NCBI GenBank assembly: GCA_030737835.1
Contig: CM060850.1
Span: 15,513,163-15,577,162, forward strand
From: Acorus gramineus
Lineage: Eukaryota; Streptophyta; Magnoliopsida; Acorales; Acoraceae
Reading direction: 5' to 3'
Length of the DNA: 64,000 nucleotides
Shown: piece by piece, positions 10,894 to 21,704 of the stretch
Layout of the letters: each line of letters starts with the position of its first letter
Numbering within the stretch: position 1 is the first letter of the stretch
Notes under the pieces: generated by a model
The model's database searches: none
The model's input: the letters and a program-made list of their open reading frames with translations, nothing else
Told to the model about the DNA's origin: nothing
Position numbers and translations under genes: made by a program

Positions 10894-11634
10894 ATGTCGA
10901 CCGGGATGACATAATTCACCGTTCATCAACTCATAAAAGAAAATTACGAAAATTAGAGTATCAAAATGAAGGTTTTGTTGGGCCTGCAAGGCACATGGGA
11001 CATCGTAGAGAATGGCTACAAAGAGCCTCAAGAAGATGCAACATTGACTGATGCTCAAAGAGATGTTCTTAGAGCATCGAAGAGAAAAGGCAAGAAAGCT
11101 CTCTACTTCATCTATCAAAGAGTAGATGAGTCTTCTTTTGAGAAGATTGCCAATGCGACTATATCAAGACAAGCATGGGAGATACTCCAATCTTCCCACA
11201 AAGGCGCGGAGTAGGCAAAGAAGGTGCGGTTTTAAACACTCTGAAAGGAGTTTGAACAACTAGAGATGATGGAGATGAAAGAGAAGGAGGTAGTCTCTAA
11301 CTACTTTACAAGGGTTTTGTTTGTTGTTAATCAACTTCGACGAAACAACGAAAAAATTAAAGATGTTCATGTGATGGAGAAGATACTTTGATCACTTGAT
11401 CGGAAGTATGACCATATCATTGCGGTCATTGAAGTGTCAAAAGACTTGGAGGCCATGACTATTGATGAACTCATGGGTTCCTTACAAGCTAATCATGAAC
11501 AAAGGCTGAACGAGAGACAAGAGCCGGTGGAGAAAGCTTTGCAATCAAAGCTGAGCCTAAAAGAACATCTCTTTGAGCATCCCTATGGTGCCAGTTTTAT
11601 TCAAAGAACATCTCTATGGTGCCAATGCTTGTAA
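10894..11634 (+). pseudogene. Copia gag remnant (DUF4219/UBN2 type) with six in-frame stops
   Basis: From the ATG at 10894 the frame reads FTVHQLIKENYEN, then MKVLLGLQGTWDIVENGYKE, later EFEQLEMMEMKEKE, VSNYFTRVLFVVNQL and [15 protein letters not shown] text. This is the usual order of Copia gag of the DUF4219/UBN2 class. In-frame stops sit at 10912, 10954, 11212, 11233, 11242 and 11389. At least four are explained by CAA to TAA, TGG to TAG or CGA to TGA changes. After about 11580 a short duplication of AAAGAACATCTCT occurs and the similarity ends; protease and polymerase regions are missing. The protein cannot be made. Confidence 0.85.
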
Positions 11635-11639
11635 CTATG

Positions 11640-12057
11640 TCGATTTAGGAAGAGCAATAACCCTGAATGAATTCAAGGCCTCCAAAGCAAGGTGTAACGC
11701 ACAGTATTGCAGTACTTTTTTTAGAATTCTAGTATGTGTGTGTGATCGTGGGGTCGAGATCAATGACTGATCAAAAGAGCACTCATAAAACAAGATAAGC
11801 ATAACGACCGTAATGTGCACACCAATAAAAAAAACCTAGTCCAACACCTGTACTGTGTTGTGTGGCTAACTAAAGTTTAATAATAATAAAAAAAAGGTCT
11901 AGTTAAAGACCTAGTTTACTACGTCCCTTCAAATAATAGAAGTCAAATAACACTAATTGAGATTCAAAACCCTAAGCTAGCTCACTGAAAGCACAATACC
12001 ACATTGCCCTTGCTTTTATTTTCTTTATAATAAAATTTATTTAATCTTGTGGGGGAA
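11640..12057. other. Decayed internal region of the Copia element, no ORF
   Basis: AT-rich, with no recognisable pol domains. It ends in a polypurine run (GTGGGGGAA, about 12049-12057) directly before the LTR start at 12058, the expected position of a polypurine tract. Confidence 0.4.
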
Positions 12058-12480
12058 TGTTGAAAAATTAAAGCATTTCCATAATAAAATATTTTAAATA
12101 ATTTCCAAATAAAGATTAAAAAATTTAATAAGAATTTTGTTTACTCCTATGTGTTTAGTCCCGCATCAATTAAAGGATGCAAAAACACAGCCTTTAAATA
12201 TGTCATGTGTAAATCTCGTATAAGGACCCAAGGGCTTGTGAATTATATTTGTATTTATGTTTGCTTATCTGTAGTCCATATTCCGCATTACGCATTTTGC
12301 ATTCTATATTTCTTATTCAGAATCATTTTCGGATTCAGACATGTGCATGGACATGGAGATGGTCATGGTCAAGGTCATGCTTTCCATAAAAAAATATGTA
12401 TTTCCGCATTCTATGTTCCGTATTCGGATTTGAACATCAACATAGACCCGCCCGAGTTGCACTGCAACCAGAGGCGGACA
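12058..12480 (+). repeat. Candidate 3' LTR start of a Copia element
   Basis: TGTTGAAAAATTAA follows a polypurine run. The text includes AGTCCCGCATCAATTAAAGG, a phrase typical of plant LTR promoters (the tagTCCCaCATC type). The right end was not identified. The short GGACATGGAGATGGTCATGG region near 12345-12385 is low in complexity. Confidence 0.4.
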
Positions 12481-12689
12481 TAAGAGTTGGCTGGGCCGGG
12501 CTACAGATTTTGTCTTTTTTTTATATAATACTTGATGATATATATTATGATATTTATATTTTACATTTTATAAATTTTATTTTATACATAAAATATATTC
12601 CTGACAACTAGATATGAACTTAACAAATTAATAACAAATCATATAGTATCATAAAAACTAAATCTCAACCTAACAACCAAATCAAACTC

Positions 12690-12915
12690 GGGCTTGTTTG
12701 AAAACGAGTTTAGAAAGCTTTTGGGTTTGCAAGAAACTTCTTTTTTCAAACCCGTTTCCTAACAAAAGGCCAAAAGCTGCAGACAAATTTTGTGAAAAAA
12801 GTGCCTAAAAACTGAGTTTTCCAGAAGCTGTGGATATGCAGCTTCCTGCAAAATTAGTTTTAAATCCAACTTTTAACTAAAATCAGTTTTGCAATCGTGC
12901 AACAAAACACAGTCC
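12690..12915. repeat. Diverged MITE related to 9985-10204
   Basis: It shares GCAGCTTCCTGCAA, TTTTGCAATCGTGCAAC and AAAACTGAGTTTT-like phrases with the MITE at 9985-10204 and has roughly facing ends. Sharp ends and a target duplication are not visible. Confidence 0.45.
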
Positions 12916-13211
12916 AATCTTCCTATAAATTTTAACAATTCTAAATTTTAAAACTCAAATATCATCTTAAGAATCAATTTAATGTCAATTGTACAATAAA
13001 GAAACATTTATATCCATAAAAAAACTCTTCTTATTTTTCTAGCAACAACTCTTCCTATTTTTATGACAACATATTTGGTCATTTTTATGACAACTTTAAT
13101 TGCATTTCTTTTTTTTTTCTTCACATGTGTATGTCTTTTGAATATCACATTATTTGGTATATAAATAATTACATCAAATACAAGAACAAAAAATTCCATA
13201 TATATATTTAA

Positions 13212-13500
13212 TATGAGTGCTGTTACATCTATTTTTTTTTCAGTTCTAATTTCAGTCCTATATGTATCGATAGAAAATTAACAAAGCATATACTCACATT
13301 AACGAGATAGATGAACCAATAGAAATTTTTGACATTTTTTATAAATACATCTATGCAATTCATTGTAGTATATATTTCATTTTTTATAAATGTATGTACC
13401 TCATTAGATGAGGTATACTATTTTTAAAAAATTCAAAACATGTGCAGATTTAAAATTAGAGCTAGAAACATAGTTGTACGCAACATTATCCATTTAATAT
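13212..13500 (+). repeat. Unassigned repeat family, copy 2
   Basis: Starts near GAGTGCTGTTACATC and has CAGTTCTAATTTCAGTCC, then TACCTCATTAGATGAGGTA and AAAACATGTGCAG. The same order is seen at 7565, 20722, 32830 and 57558 (inverted). Confidence 0.6.
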
Positions 13501-13656
13501 ATGATATATAGCACACCCTAAAATATTGTATTGGATTCGCTCCTAACTACAACCTCTATCCTTCTCAACCCTTACAATACTTAATTAGCACATCTCACTC
13601 TCTATCCTACAAAAAACTATTGCATCAAGGAAAATGATTGACAAGCCCCAATTTGT

Positions 13657-15408
13657 AGGCCCCTCATAAGCCCCATGACATTGCATGGTTTGAAAAACCA
13701 TAAATACCCCTAGAGTGTTTTGTTAGTGTTAATCGTAATTAATGGGGTGGTTAGAAAAAAGGGATGGTAATTAATTATGAGAAATCACGCCGCGGCATTG
13801 AATTTTGTTTTTTTCCTTTTTTTTGAATTTTAACTTTTGAATCGTCAATTCATAATCGATTCGGGTTTAATGCATTTTTTTTTCAATTATTTGAATTTGA
13901 TCAGTTTTATATGTTAATTATGGTTTTTTTATGTTAAATGTGTTTTTGAACATGGTACATCTGTTGTTTAATTTGTTGAATGTCAGTTACATATATATCT
14001 CTTTTTTTATCTTTTCTCTTCGGTTATTTTTTATTTTGGATACCCTTTTTCTAAAATGTAACTAACTTATTAAATATTTTTTAATGTAAATAAAACTAGT
14101 TAAATTAACAATGTAACTAACTTTTAGAACAACGTTTTTGTAAAACAAAGCTGCATTCCAAAATATAAACGACTCTTAATATGATCTTTAGTGGAACTAT
14201 GAGTCTTATTATTCGTTTTCTAAATTTTTACGTCTATCTGATTTCTAGTGATTATGATAATACATTAATTTTATTTGATAATTATTTACATTTCAATCTA
14301 GGAAATACTGTGGAATCAGTTACATTTTCTGAGCATAGTAGTACTCATTGTTGAAGTTGAGAAGCAATGTGCATAAGCATTTACTCCAAGTGTTGAAATG
14401 ACATTTGATACAGAAGAAGATGTGTAGATGCATTTGCTCCAAATGTTGGAATGACATTTTTGAATAGTTAGATACAAATGATTACAAAGATATTTCCTTT
14501 GTAACATAAAATAGTTGCATAGTATATAAGTTAGTTACACTTGCTTAACAACAACAACAACAAACACGTAATGATTAAGGAAATATAAATCACGAGATAG
14601 ATATGCACAAACTGAACAAAATGTAGAGGATAATATCACATTGTCAATCAAGTTACATTTAGGATGTCATGATAACATAATTCTTTCTACTAGTTAGTTA
14701 AATTCTTTCTAGTAATAGTTAGTTACATTTCAAATAAAATTACATTTTCCGGTACACTGTAATAGTTAGTTACATTTTCTTAATATTTATATACACCAGT
14801 AACAACTTATAGTTAGTTACATTTACTACAAGGTCACATTACGCATAGCAGTACTGTTAATAAAAATCAAAATATATGTTGCTGATGAAATCCGAAAACA
14901 CTCATCTGATTTTGTCAGCTACATTTCAATAACAAATATAAAAAAAATTTAATCATACATTTCATATTTCTGTAAAAAAAAAGTTACTTTTGTTAATATT
15001 TGAAAAAAAAACCCTAAAAATGTAATCAACACCGTCATCAAATACAACAAACATGTTTTGTGAAATACCAAAAAAAAGGTTTCATACCCATTTTTTGGCT
15101 ATAGAAGAATCTTCGGATGAAATGTTTTGTTTCAAATCGATTCTTCAATGATATAATAGGTCTTCTTCGACATTTTATACAAGAGGGTTTTTTTTCATTG
15201 ATATTTTCAATTCAAATTTGATATTTGAAAACCAATAAATGCTGGGGTGGTTGTCAATGGGAAAGAAAAAAAAAAAAAGAGAAAAACGTGGAAAGAGGGT
15301 GGGTATTAATTAGGGGTATTTTGGTATTTGATTTTTTTACACTTTTGTAAAAAGCAACTACACAACCAATAAAATGTTGACACATCAAGGGACTTATGGG
15401 AGGGGCCT
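13657..15408. mobile_element. Non-autonomous Mutator-like element candidate with internal GTTAGTTACATTT motifs
   Basis: The left end reads AGGCCCCTCATAAGCCCC and the right end GACTTATGGGAGGGGCCT, which face each other. Inward, both sides carry ATACCCCTA / TAGGGGTAT and TAATTA text, so the inverted ends extend for 100 bp or more. The interior is AT-rich and holds about ten scattered copies of GTTAGTTACATTT or its reverse complement between 14050 and 14930. No transposase is present. Long imperfect ends suggest a Mutator-like element, but a 9-bp target duplication was not resolved. Confidence 0.55.
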
Positions 15409-15924
15409 GTGTGACAAAACTCTTGCAACAATCATCCCTCCCCTTCTTTTACATCCACATCCTCATTCAGCAAACAAAAACAATCACACCACACACAACC
15501 GACTGCAGAATACAACATGTTGCACACACTAGCACACACACCCCCTCTACCATTCTCACCATCAACAAGCTGAACACAATATTGCAAACATCAAGAGAAA
15601 TATGGGGGAGTACTAGAGAAAGCATATACGATCAATAGCATTCTTATATTAAAATATACCAATATATATTATTAACTTGTAAATATTTAGTATTAATAAG
15701 ATTCAAAATATATTATCTGATAAAATAGTATTAATATAACTAGATTAATATAATATATAATAATATGACAACTAATTAATAATTATAATAATATACTTTT
15801 ATTATGAAATAAAAATTGTATTTTTTTAGATTAATAAATACTACTTATTATAAGGTTTAATAAGTTGTATTTCCGTAATAAAAATTTATTATATTGTATT
15901 AATAGCTTTTAATAATACTATAAT
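15409..15924. other. AT-rich non-coding
   Basis: Nothing recognised apart from very AT-rich text after 15640. Confidence 0.35.
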
Positions 15925-16265
15925 AAACAATGTAAATTTTTTATTATATATTAAATTTAAATGTAATTTTTTTTACTAAATTAATATAATGTATGAAAAT
16001 AAATACATCTTATTAATATTTTTAATATGTACATGACACTTTTCATTAAAGATAAGATTTTGACGGTCAATATTAAAATAAATTAAAAATAAAATAATAA
16101 TATCAAATAATGTTCAAAACAATTCACATGTTATGTTCGTGCACATTAACCAGTAATAATAAAAAGAAAATCCTACTTTATTTTGTTTACAATTATGTAA
16201 AGCATAAGAAAATTAAACTTTCGAACAATTTAGAGGGCATAAAACCCAATCCCACTACATAAAGA
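15925..16265 (+). repeat. Segmental duplication, unit 1
   Basis: It matches 17652-17990 closely. Shared phrases include ATACATCTTATTAATATT, TTTTCATTAAAGATA, AATGTTCAAAACAATTCACA and AAAAGAAAATCCT. Both units end in text with AAGCGAAC and CCCACT followed by TTCA or ACAT. The two lie in the same orientation, about 1.7 kb apart, on either side of a hAT element. Confidence 0.75.
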
Positions 16266-16289
16266 GGTTAAGCGAACTTTAACCCCCTA

Positions 16290-16716
16290 TTTGGGGTGTA
16301 ACAAAGTTATTCAACCCTGATGAGTATATCTGGATAGATAACAATTCACGCAGAATAAGCAATGCTTATTTGATTTTTCTTTTCTATTATTTAATTTGCA
16401 TTAGGAAACACAAAAGTAACATTTTTATTATTTGATTCACCCTGAATAAAGTATAAATAAGTGATAGATAAGAGATATAAAGAGTTTAATTATGACTTTT
16501 TAAATGATGACCACACCCTTACATAAATTATTTGTGTTTGGTACTTATAAGTTTGAGAGATGTGTGTATGATATGATAGACATGACATGTTTTTTATATG
16601 CGTGTGAAATAATTCATTTAAAATGACACAGAATAATATTTTTATACATTAACATAAAAATCCTAATAATCAATTCTTACATCCCTGAAATAGTTATCAG
16701 ACATATTTCTAACTTA
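16290..16716. other. AT-rich non-coding between duplication and hAT element
   Basis: It may contain a further small element (it starts CCCCTATTTGGGGTG), but no ends were proven. Confidence 0.3.
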
Positions 16717-16724
16717 TCCAGCAC

Positions 16725-17276
16725 TAGGCCTGTCAATCGGACACATACGGATCGGATAGGCCCATATCCGTATCCGTATCCGAATTGGATATCCGAAAAA
16801 ATATTTGTATCCAATATCCGACGGATATTTCAAAACACATATCCATATCCGATCCGAAAATCCGGATACGGATTCGGATAATATCTGAAATATTCGAAGC
16901 AGATTAAAATATAAAGAATTTATAAAATCTTAAGTCCTGGTTAAATAGATATCCACCAAAGACATAAAAACACAAATCCTAATATAGTTAAACAAGGATC
17001 CAACATGGTTAAATAGGTTTGTGTTTTACCTTAAATCATGAGTCATTGGATTTTCATCTAAGGGTTGAAACTAATTCTACTATATATAAATAAAATAACA
17101 GTTCGAATACGAATATTGTTTGGATCGGATATAGGCTATATCCGATTTAATCCGAAAATTTTCGAATATGGATAGTTTGGTTCGGATACGGATTTTCAGA
17201 TATCGGATATTTTCTGTATTTTCAGATACGAATTCGGATCTAATACAGATATTTTTTTGAATAATTGACAGATTTA
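16725..17276. mobile_element. Non-autonomous hAT-type element with GGATATCCGA-type internal repeats
   Basis: Left end TAGGCCTGTCAAT, right end ATTGACAGATTTA (inverted, with the outermost bases diverged). The flanks TCCAGCAC (16717-16724) and TCCAACAC (17277-17284) are an 8-bp target duplication with one mismatch, as for hAT elements. Both ends are packed with self-complementary variants of CGGATATCCGA and CCGTATCCGTATCC. It is related by its ends to the element at 45403-46142. Confidence 0.75.
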
Positions 17277-17651
17277 TCCAACACAGCTATCAAAATTTAT
17301 TTTATCAGAACAAACAGTTTTTTTTCTTTATTAATTTTCTCTATTCCCTTCTCAAGTTATACTTCACCCAATGGGGGTGTAAAGAAGTTTGGAGGTACGA
17401 AACATGATCCCACTTCATGAAGCAAAGCAGAAGCGTACTTAAAAGAAATTTGGAAGTATAAAACGCGGTCCCACTACATAAAGCAATGAGGATATATTTA
17501 TGAAAAAAAAAAAAAGCAAAAACAAAATGCAAAGCACAGGAGGTGGCATGTGATCTCTCGTTTACAGATTGCATTAACAGATCACTTTGAATAAAACAAA
17601 GGGGATCACATATCGCATTTTTCAAAAAAGAAATAGATCACTTTTTTATAC

Positions 17652-17990
17652 GATGTAAAATTTTATTATATATATTAAATTTATATGTATTTTTTTATTA
17701 AAGTGATATAATGTGCAAATTTAAATACATCTTATTAATATTATTAATATGTACATTACGTTTTTCATTAAAGATACAATTTTAACCGTTAATATTAAAA
17801 ACAAAATATAATAATTTTGAATAATGTTCAAAACAATTCACATGCGACATACATATGCATTAACTAATAATGAAAAAAAGAAAATCCTCCTTTATTCTAC
17901 TCACAATTTTGTAAAAGCAAAACATAAGCGAACATTAGGTATGAAGCATAATCCCACTTCATGAATCATGAAGCATAAAGCATAAGCGGT
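17652..17990 (+). repeat. Segmental duplication, unit 2
   Basis: Second copy of 15925-16265, in the same orientation. The flanking text at 17340-17620 and 17930-18020 also repeats short phrases (CCCACTTCATGAA, AAGTTTGGAGG/AAGTTTAAGCC, and GGCATGTGATCTCTC at 17546 against ACATGGGATCTCTC at 18498). The whole upstream region of the DUF247 gene therefore looks locally duplicated and scrambled. Confidence 0.75.
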
Positions 17991-18009
17991 ACTCGAAAGA
18001 AGTTTAAGC

Positions 18010-18310
18010 CCACCTGTACGGGGAAGGGGGTGATAGAAGAGAATAAAATCAAAACGTTATTTGTTTGAAATGAATAAGTGGGTATCTCTATCAAAAAATG
18101 TGAGAATAAATTATTGGTATTTCAAATCCCTTGAAATTGTGTTATTCCATCCATATAAAAGGTATCCACATGTAAAATTATCCGTCATCACCTATATTAA
18201 ATTAGGTGACACACATGTCAAATCAATTTTTTTGACATTTTATCAATCATTACCACAATTTATTCATTATCAATTAAACATAAAAAACTAAAAATATAAT
18301 CAAACAAAAA
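18010..18310. repeat. Candidate DNA element related to 10240-10660
   Basis: It shares TTGAAATTGTGTTATTCC and ACACATGTCAAATCA with the copy near 10370-10500. Ends were not resolved. Confidence 0.45.
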
Positions 18311-18601
18311 TGGACATATTCCATATCTATATATACTGATATAGTGTATTCCAAAATAACTCAATTCACTATCCAGATTGAGGCTAAGGTATAAAACACA
18401 GACACACCACGTGATGACATGAAGCAAAGAAGGAGCATATTTACATTTATAGTTTAAAAAAAAAAGGGAAAAGAAACTACGAAGTACTGAAGGTATAACA
18501 TGGGATCTCTCATTTACACATTGCATTAACAATCCATTCATTCAGCTTCCCGTAAATTGAGTTTGGATTCAAGAAGAAAACCCAAAAAAAAAAAAAAAAA
18601 A

Positions 18602-20175
18602 ATGGCTGAAATTACACAAAATAGCCCGGTTGAAGTGCCCGCCGACATCAAGCTAGATGTGCGTGAGTTCGCGAGCTCATTTATGCGAGAATTGAAAGAG
18701 GTCGACAGCCACACCCGAGCCGTGAACGAGCAGTGTTGTATCTTCCGGGTGCCCCTCAATCTCCGCGAGAAAGATTCAACCGCATATGATCCAATGATCG
18801 TCTCTATTGGCCCGTACCACAGGCGCAAGGAACACTTGATCATGATGGAGAGGCGCAAGCAAATAATAGCGCGAGGAATCTTGCACGAAACTCCATCGGA
18901 TGTGATAGACAAATGCTTCAAGAAGGTGAGGGATCTGGAGAAGCAGGCGCGGAGCTACTATGAGGACGATATTGACATGCAGAGCGAGGACTTTCTGAAG
19001 ATGATGATCTTGGATGGGCTCTTTATCGTTGTCGTGCTCCTTTGTCTGAGGTTAAACGACGACGAAAACTGGAAGAAGATCATGGGGAGGGAGAGAACAG
19101 AGACTAATGTGGAGGCGTGGGCAGGGAGTTGTGGAACGAGTTATTCGGGGAGGATGGGATGACTAGGATGAACAATCAGTTGTACATGTGGGGCTTCCTA
19201 TGCCTTGATCTTCTCAAAGTGGAGAATCAAATCCCGTGGTTCATTGTTGAGACCCTGTATGAGTTGTTCGTGCGCGGGGATGAGCGTTTTCCCATCATCG
19301 ATATTGCCGAGGTTTATCTCTCAGAAAACATAAATCTCTTTGGTGATCGGCAAATCAAGGTAGATTCCCAAGGCCACTACCTATTTCATTTATTTTACAA
19401 AGCACTGTTATCAAGTCATGATGAACCACAAAATCCACCGACAACCAGTCTTATTAATCTACTAGTGAGAGGCTTCCAGTATCTCAAGAAGAAGATCAAT
19501 AAACTTGGTGGGTTGAAGAAGCAGGAACAGGGACGTCCAGTAGTTCACTTGACTTTTGAACCGAGGGGGAGTGCAACAGAGATGTGGGAGGCCGGAGTCA
19601 AGTTTGTCGCGAAGAGCGGCTGCAACATCCATGAAATATCGTTCAAAAACGGTGTCATGTATAGACCAACACTCTTGATCAATGAAGACACCTTGCACCA
19701 CCTCAGGAACCTAGCTACTCGCATTTGAGCAATGTTCCTATTCACTAGATTCTGTCTTCACCCATTACTTGTTATTGATGTACTCGTTAATAAACACACC
19801 GGCAGACGTGAAGGTGCTTCGAGATAAGGGGATCTTCAAGATTATATTGGCGTGGGCAACGAAGAGGAGGTGTCGCTTATATTCAACCAGATGTGCAGGG
19901 CCACCAAACAGGTCAGTCAAACTGGATCCTGGACATCATACAGGATGGTCCCTGAAAGCAAAAACATAGAGAGGCACCTCTGTGAAGTGTATGATGACGC
20001 GAACAGGTATTGTGACTCAAAGTGTCACGAGTGGAGAGCAACGCTGAAGCACAACTACTTCACTAGCCCATGGTCGTCCATATCTGTGGTGGTGGGTGTC
20101 ATCTTCTTGATTCTCACCCTCCTGCAGACGTTATACTCCGTGATCGCCTACCACCACCCTCCATCGTCTTCTTGA
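18602..20175 (+). pseudogene. DUF247 (UPF0481) family gene broken by frameshifts
   Basis: The ATG at 18602 (MAEITQNSPVEVPADI) follows a long A-run. The text matches the DUF247 family throughout: CCIFRVPLNLREKDSTAYDP, IVSIGPYHRRKEHLIMMERR, then DFLKMMILDGLFIVVVLL, LDLLKVENQIPWFIVETLYE, then FEQCSYSLD and LINTPADVKVLRDKGIF, and a C-terminal membrane segment (ISVVVGVIFLILTLLQTLYS). Family members are mostly single-exon proteins of 430-560 residues with a C-terminal membrane anchor; the span here fits about 525. The reading frame must shift near 19118, near 19720 and near 19848. No introns with good borders explain the shifts. This is probably a recent pseudogene; sequencing error is the alternative. 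Family roles include grass self-incompatibility, but nothing here points to a specific role. Confidence 0.85.
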
Positions 20176-20215
20176 ATTCTCTGTGTGCGGTGTTAACTGA
20201 ATAAAGGCAAAAGTG

Positions 20216-20503
20216 ATGGTTGATGAACTAGTGGCGAAGGCAAGTTGGGTTACGTTGTGTAGTGTTGTGTGATTTCTGTTTGCTATGTTGCTGATGTTCT
20301 TGATGAACTATATATGCTGATGTTCTTGATGATCTAGTGGCGAAGGCGTGTTGGATTATGTTGTGTAGTGTTGTGTTGTATTGTTGTGTGATTTCTGTTT
20401 GCTATGTTGCTGATGTTCTTGATGATCTAGTGGCGAAGGCGTGTTGGATTATGTTGTGTAGTGTTGTGTTGTATTGTGTGTGATTTCTGTTTGCTATATT
20501 GTT
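20216..20503 (+). repeat. Tandem repeat downstream of the DUF247 gene, about three units of 92 bp
   Basis: The unit carries GATGTTCTTGATGATCTAG, TGGCGAAGGCGTGTTGG and GTGATTTCTGTTTGCTATG. Units lie at about 20216-20318 (the most diverged), 20319-20411 and 20412-20503. The duplicated copy of this region near 22500-22650 has only about one unit, so the array expanded in one copy. It probably lies in the 3' UTR; an AATAAA-type signal follows near 20523. Confidence 0.8.
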
Positions 20504-20721
20504 TGATGTTCTGAATGATTGTTTAATAAAGAAATTGGTTGATCAATGAGAAATGTTATTATCATTCTATTTTTATTTTACATGTGTTGGTGAAATGAAG
20601 ATGACATAAAATTTGGAAAAAAAAAGGGGGGGATACGATGAAGATTTATTTATAAATTTCAAAAAAATCATTTGATCATGGGATCGAGGTTATATTGTTA
20701 TAATGAGAAGACATAACCTTA

Positions 20722-20886
20722 AAAAAATGGGATATGTTACACTCGGTTTTTTTACAATCCAAAATACAATCCCATATTCCTTATTAAAAATCCAGTGAAC
20801 CATATACCTCATTAGACAATATATATACTCATTAAATTTTTTTTCTTATACTTACTAAAAATATGTTTATTCAACTTGAAATGAAG

Positions 20887-20932
<46 letters not shown>

Positions 20933-21010
20933 CACATTTGATGATGTTTACTATTTAAAAAAAAAAAAAACATATGTGGTCTGAGTTTTGGGATCAGGTT
21001 AGGTCCAACA
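20722..21010 (+). repeat. Unassigned repeat family, copy 3, with an AT microsatellite
   Basis: It contains CCAGTGAACCATATACCTCA and TTGATGATGTTTACTATTT, then ATGTGGTCTGAGTTTTG, in the same order as copy 1 at 7565. A perfect TA dinucleotide run of about 34 bases lies at about 20889-20924, followed by ACACACAC. The 3' end of the family consensus seems to be replaced after about 20990. Confidence 0.6.
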
Positions 21011-21704
21011 GGCGTAGGACAATTTGATTGTCCAACGCATTCGTGATCGTCCGATCTTCTCAATTTATTGTGATTGAAATACTTTGTAAGATTTCAAAAT
21101 TAAACTTAGAATGCAATTAAATTTTAAAATCTTTCATTTTAGGATTCAATTAATTTGTGTATGTCAAAATTATAAGATCATATAGAACAGTCAAGAACGC
21201 GTTATTGAACAATCAAATTGACCAACACCTATTGAACCTAACCTGATCTCGCTGAATGTAATATTTTCCTGAGTTTTAGTTGATAAAAATCCCGCTGAAT
21301 GTAATATTTTCCTTTTTTTTTCCTATTTTGACTGTGCAGTAAACCAGATAATGGCCCACAAATAAGGGAAAAAAAACGTGGGCATCATTTTTAATCCCGT
21401 CACACAATTGAGATCCATTCGTTCCACTTAAATTCTCCACAATTTAATTTTTAAACCTCTTTTCTTCAAGCTTCTCCATAGCCCTCTCTCTCCTATTTTT
21501 CTAAGAGGTCATAGCTAGTTCACCTCTTCCTTATCCTCTCTCTCAAACCTTTTAAAATAAATAAAAAGTGAAAAATCTATATAACCCCCTATAAACTGTT
21601 TTAAATTCACATAACCTTGGATTTTTTATGAACCCTTGAAAAGCATACATAAATCCAAATAACCTCAAAATCACTTTTTTCTGAAATTGAGATGAAGACT
21701 ACCA
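21011..21704. other. AT-rich spacer between the two DUF247 copies
   Basis: No gene was recognised. The short phrase CGCTGAATGTAATATTTTCC occurs twice near 21250-21315. Confidence 0.35.

Noticed and set aside
20889..20924. AT run as a possible origin or matrix attachment site
   Set aside because: It is a simple dinucleotide microsatellite inside a repeat copy; nothing else supports a specific role.
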